Source: Chthoniobacterales bacterium (GTDB taxonomy: Bacteria > Verrucomicrobiota > Verrucomicrobiia > Chthoniobacterales > UBA10450). Taken from it: a stretch of 5,083 bases of DNA. Positions within the stretch are counted from its first letter, which is position 1, and each line of letters opens with the position of its first letter. A model generated the notes under the pieces. That model made no database searches. It was not told the DNA's origin and worked only from the letters and a program-made list of their open reading frames with translations. The stretch is taken from positions 1-5,083 of the forward strand of contig JAICXG010000206.1 of assembly GCA_025980625.1 (NCBI GenBank), read 5' to 3'. The translations under genes and the position numbers were made by a program. Below are positions 4,856 through 5,083 of this stretch, in pieces.

Positions 4856-5083
4856 ATGCAACTGACCAGGACTGCTTTTGGAATGTGGAGCGGCGGACGT
4901 TTCATGCACTTTGGCGAGCCACTGCCGGACAATCGTCTGATCGATCTTGTGCGGTCGGCGCACGAGGAAGGAATCCGCACTCTTCTCACCGCCGATGTGT
5001 ATGGAGAAGGCGAGGCCGACCGCTTGCTCGGCGAGGCGCTCGAAGGATTCCCACGCGATAACTACTCTTTGGTCGGGGCGATC
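4856..5083 (+). CDS. Aldo/keto reductase, N-terminal part (runs off the window)
   Basis: From ATG 4856 the frame stays open for 76 codons to the window end. The protein starts MQLTRTAFGMWSGGRF and continues with DLVRSAHEEGIRTLLTADVY, then GEGEADRLLGEAL and PRDNYSLVGAI. This matches the N-terminal third of NAD(P)H-dependent aldo/keto reductases: first barrel strand, the GIRT...TADVYG-x-GE-x-LLG block with the catalytic Tyr (Tyr49), and the start of the next strand. In the usual FDTADVYG motif the Asp five residues before Tyr is part of the catalytic tetrad; here that position is Leu44. The Lys and His of the tetrad lie beyond the window. The gene is divergent from marR across 144 bp and has its own good promoter match. 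The start is chosen because it precedes the first conserved strand at the usual distance and because the promoter points to it. The substrate is unknown. Confidence 0.88.
   Translation, partial: MQLTRTAFGMWSGGRFMHFGEPLPDNRLIDLVRSAHEEGIRTLLTADVYGEGEADRLLGEALEGFPRDNYSLVGAI

Noticed and set aside
1..5083. CRISPR array, insertion sequence, integrase or defence genes
   Set aside because: No regularly spaced repeats, transposase or integrase motifs, or terminal inverted repeats with target duplications were found.

Overview
The window looks like chromosomal DNA of a soil-type Verrucomicrobiota (Chthoniobacterales or Udaeobacter-like). This is an inference from the tandem 'ISTR...RALGPSL...NDNW...VRG...VYDLD' repeat protein at the left edge, the moderately high GC content, and the near absence of Shine-Dalgarno sequences. 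No marker gene proves the placement.

Layout. (1) Bases 1-840, + strand: the 3' end of a long gene whose C-terminus carries two tandem repeats of about 125 residues. (2) Bases 841-1231: no intact gene. It holds a degraded, frameshifted C-terminal remnant of a DJ-1/PfpI-family gene on the - strand and two stem-loops. (3) Bases 1232-4711, - strand: a compact five-gene run. In order of transcription it is a MarR-family regulator, a TolC-family outer-membrane efflux protein (ATGA overlap), the PgeF/YfiH (LACC1-type) protein (7-nt gap), then, after 58 nt, two small membrane-anchored proteins of unknown function joined by a TGATG overlap. (4) Bases 4712-4855: a divergent intergenic region with a promoter on each strand, a small palindrome over the marR -10 box, and a GC-rich inverted repeat. 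(5) Bases 4856-5083, + strand: the first 76 codons of an aldo/keto reductase that runs off the window.

How the parts may work together. The marR-tolC coupling suggests a self-regulated export module. No HlyD-type adaptor or inner-membrane pump is encoded here, so the partner pump must lie elsewhere. PgeF, an enzyme linked to peptidoglycan fidelity or to nucleoside chemistry, is placed tightly behind the channel gene. The two small proteins share one architecture (N-terminal membrane helix, polar coiled-coil-like region with a T-D-x(4)-R-x-L motif, Pro/Thr tail) and look like diverged tandem duplicates. They are the least explained genes in the window. The AKR promoter and the likely MarR operator share one intergenic region, so MarR could affect both sides.

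Nothing here amounts to a clear new defence or mobile system. The points most worth checking are the small-protein pair, the MarR-TolC-PgeF arrangement, the Leu in place of the AKR catalytic Asp, the nearly leaderless divergent promoters, and the DJ-1/PfpI remnant.
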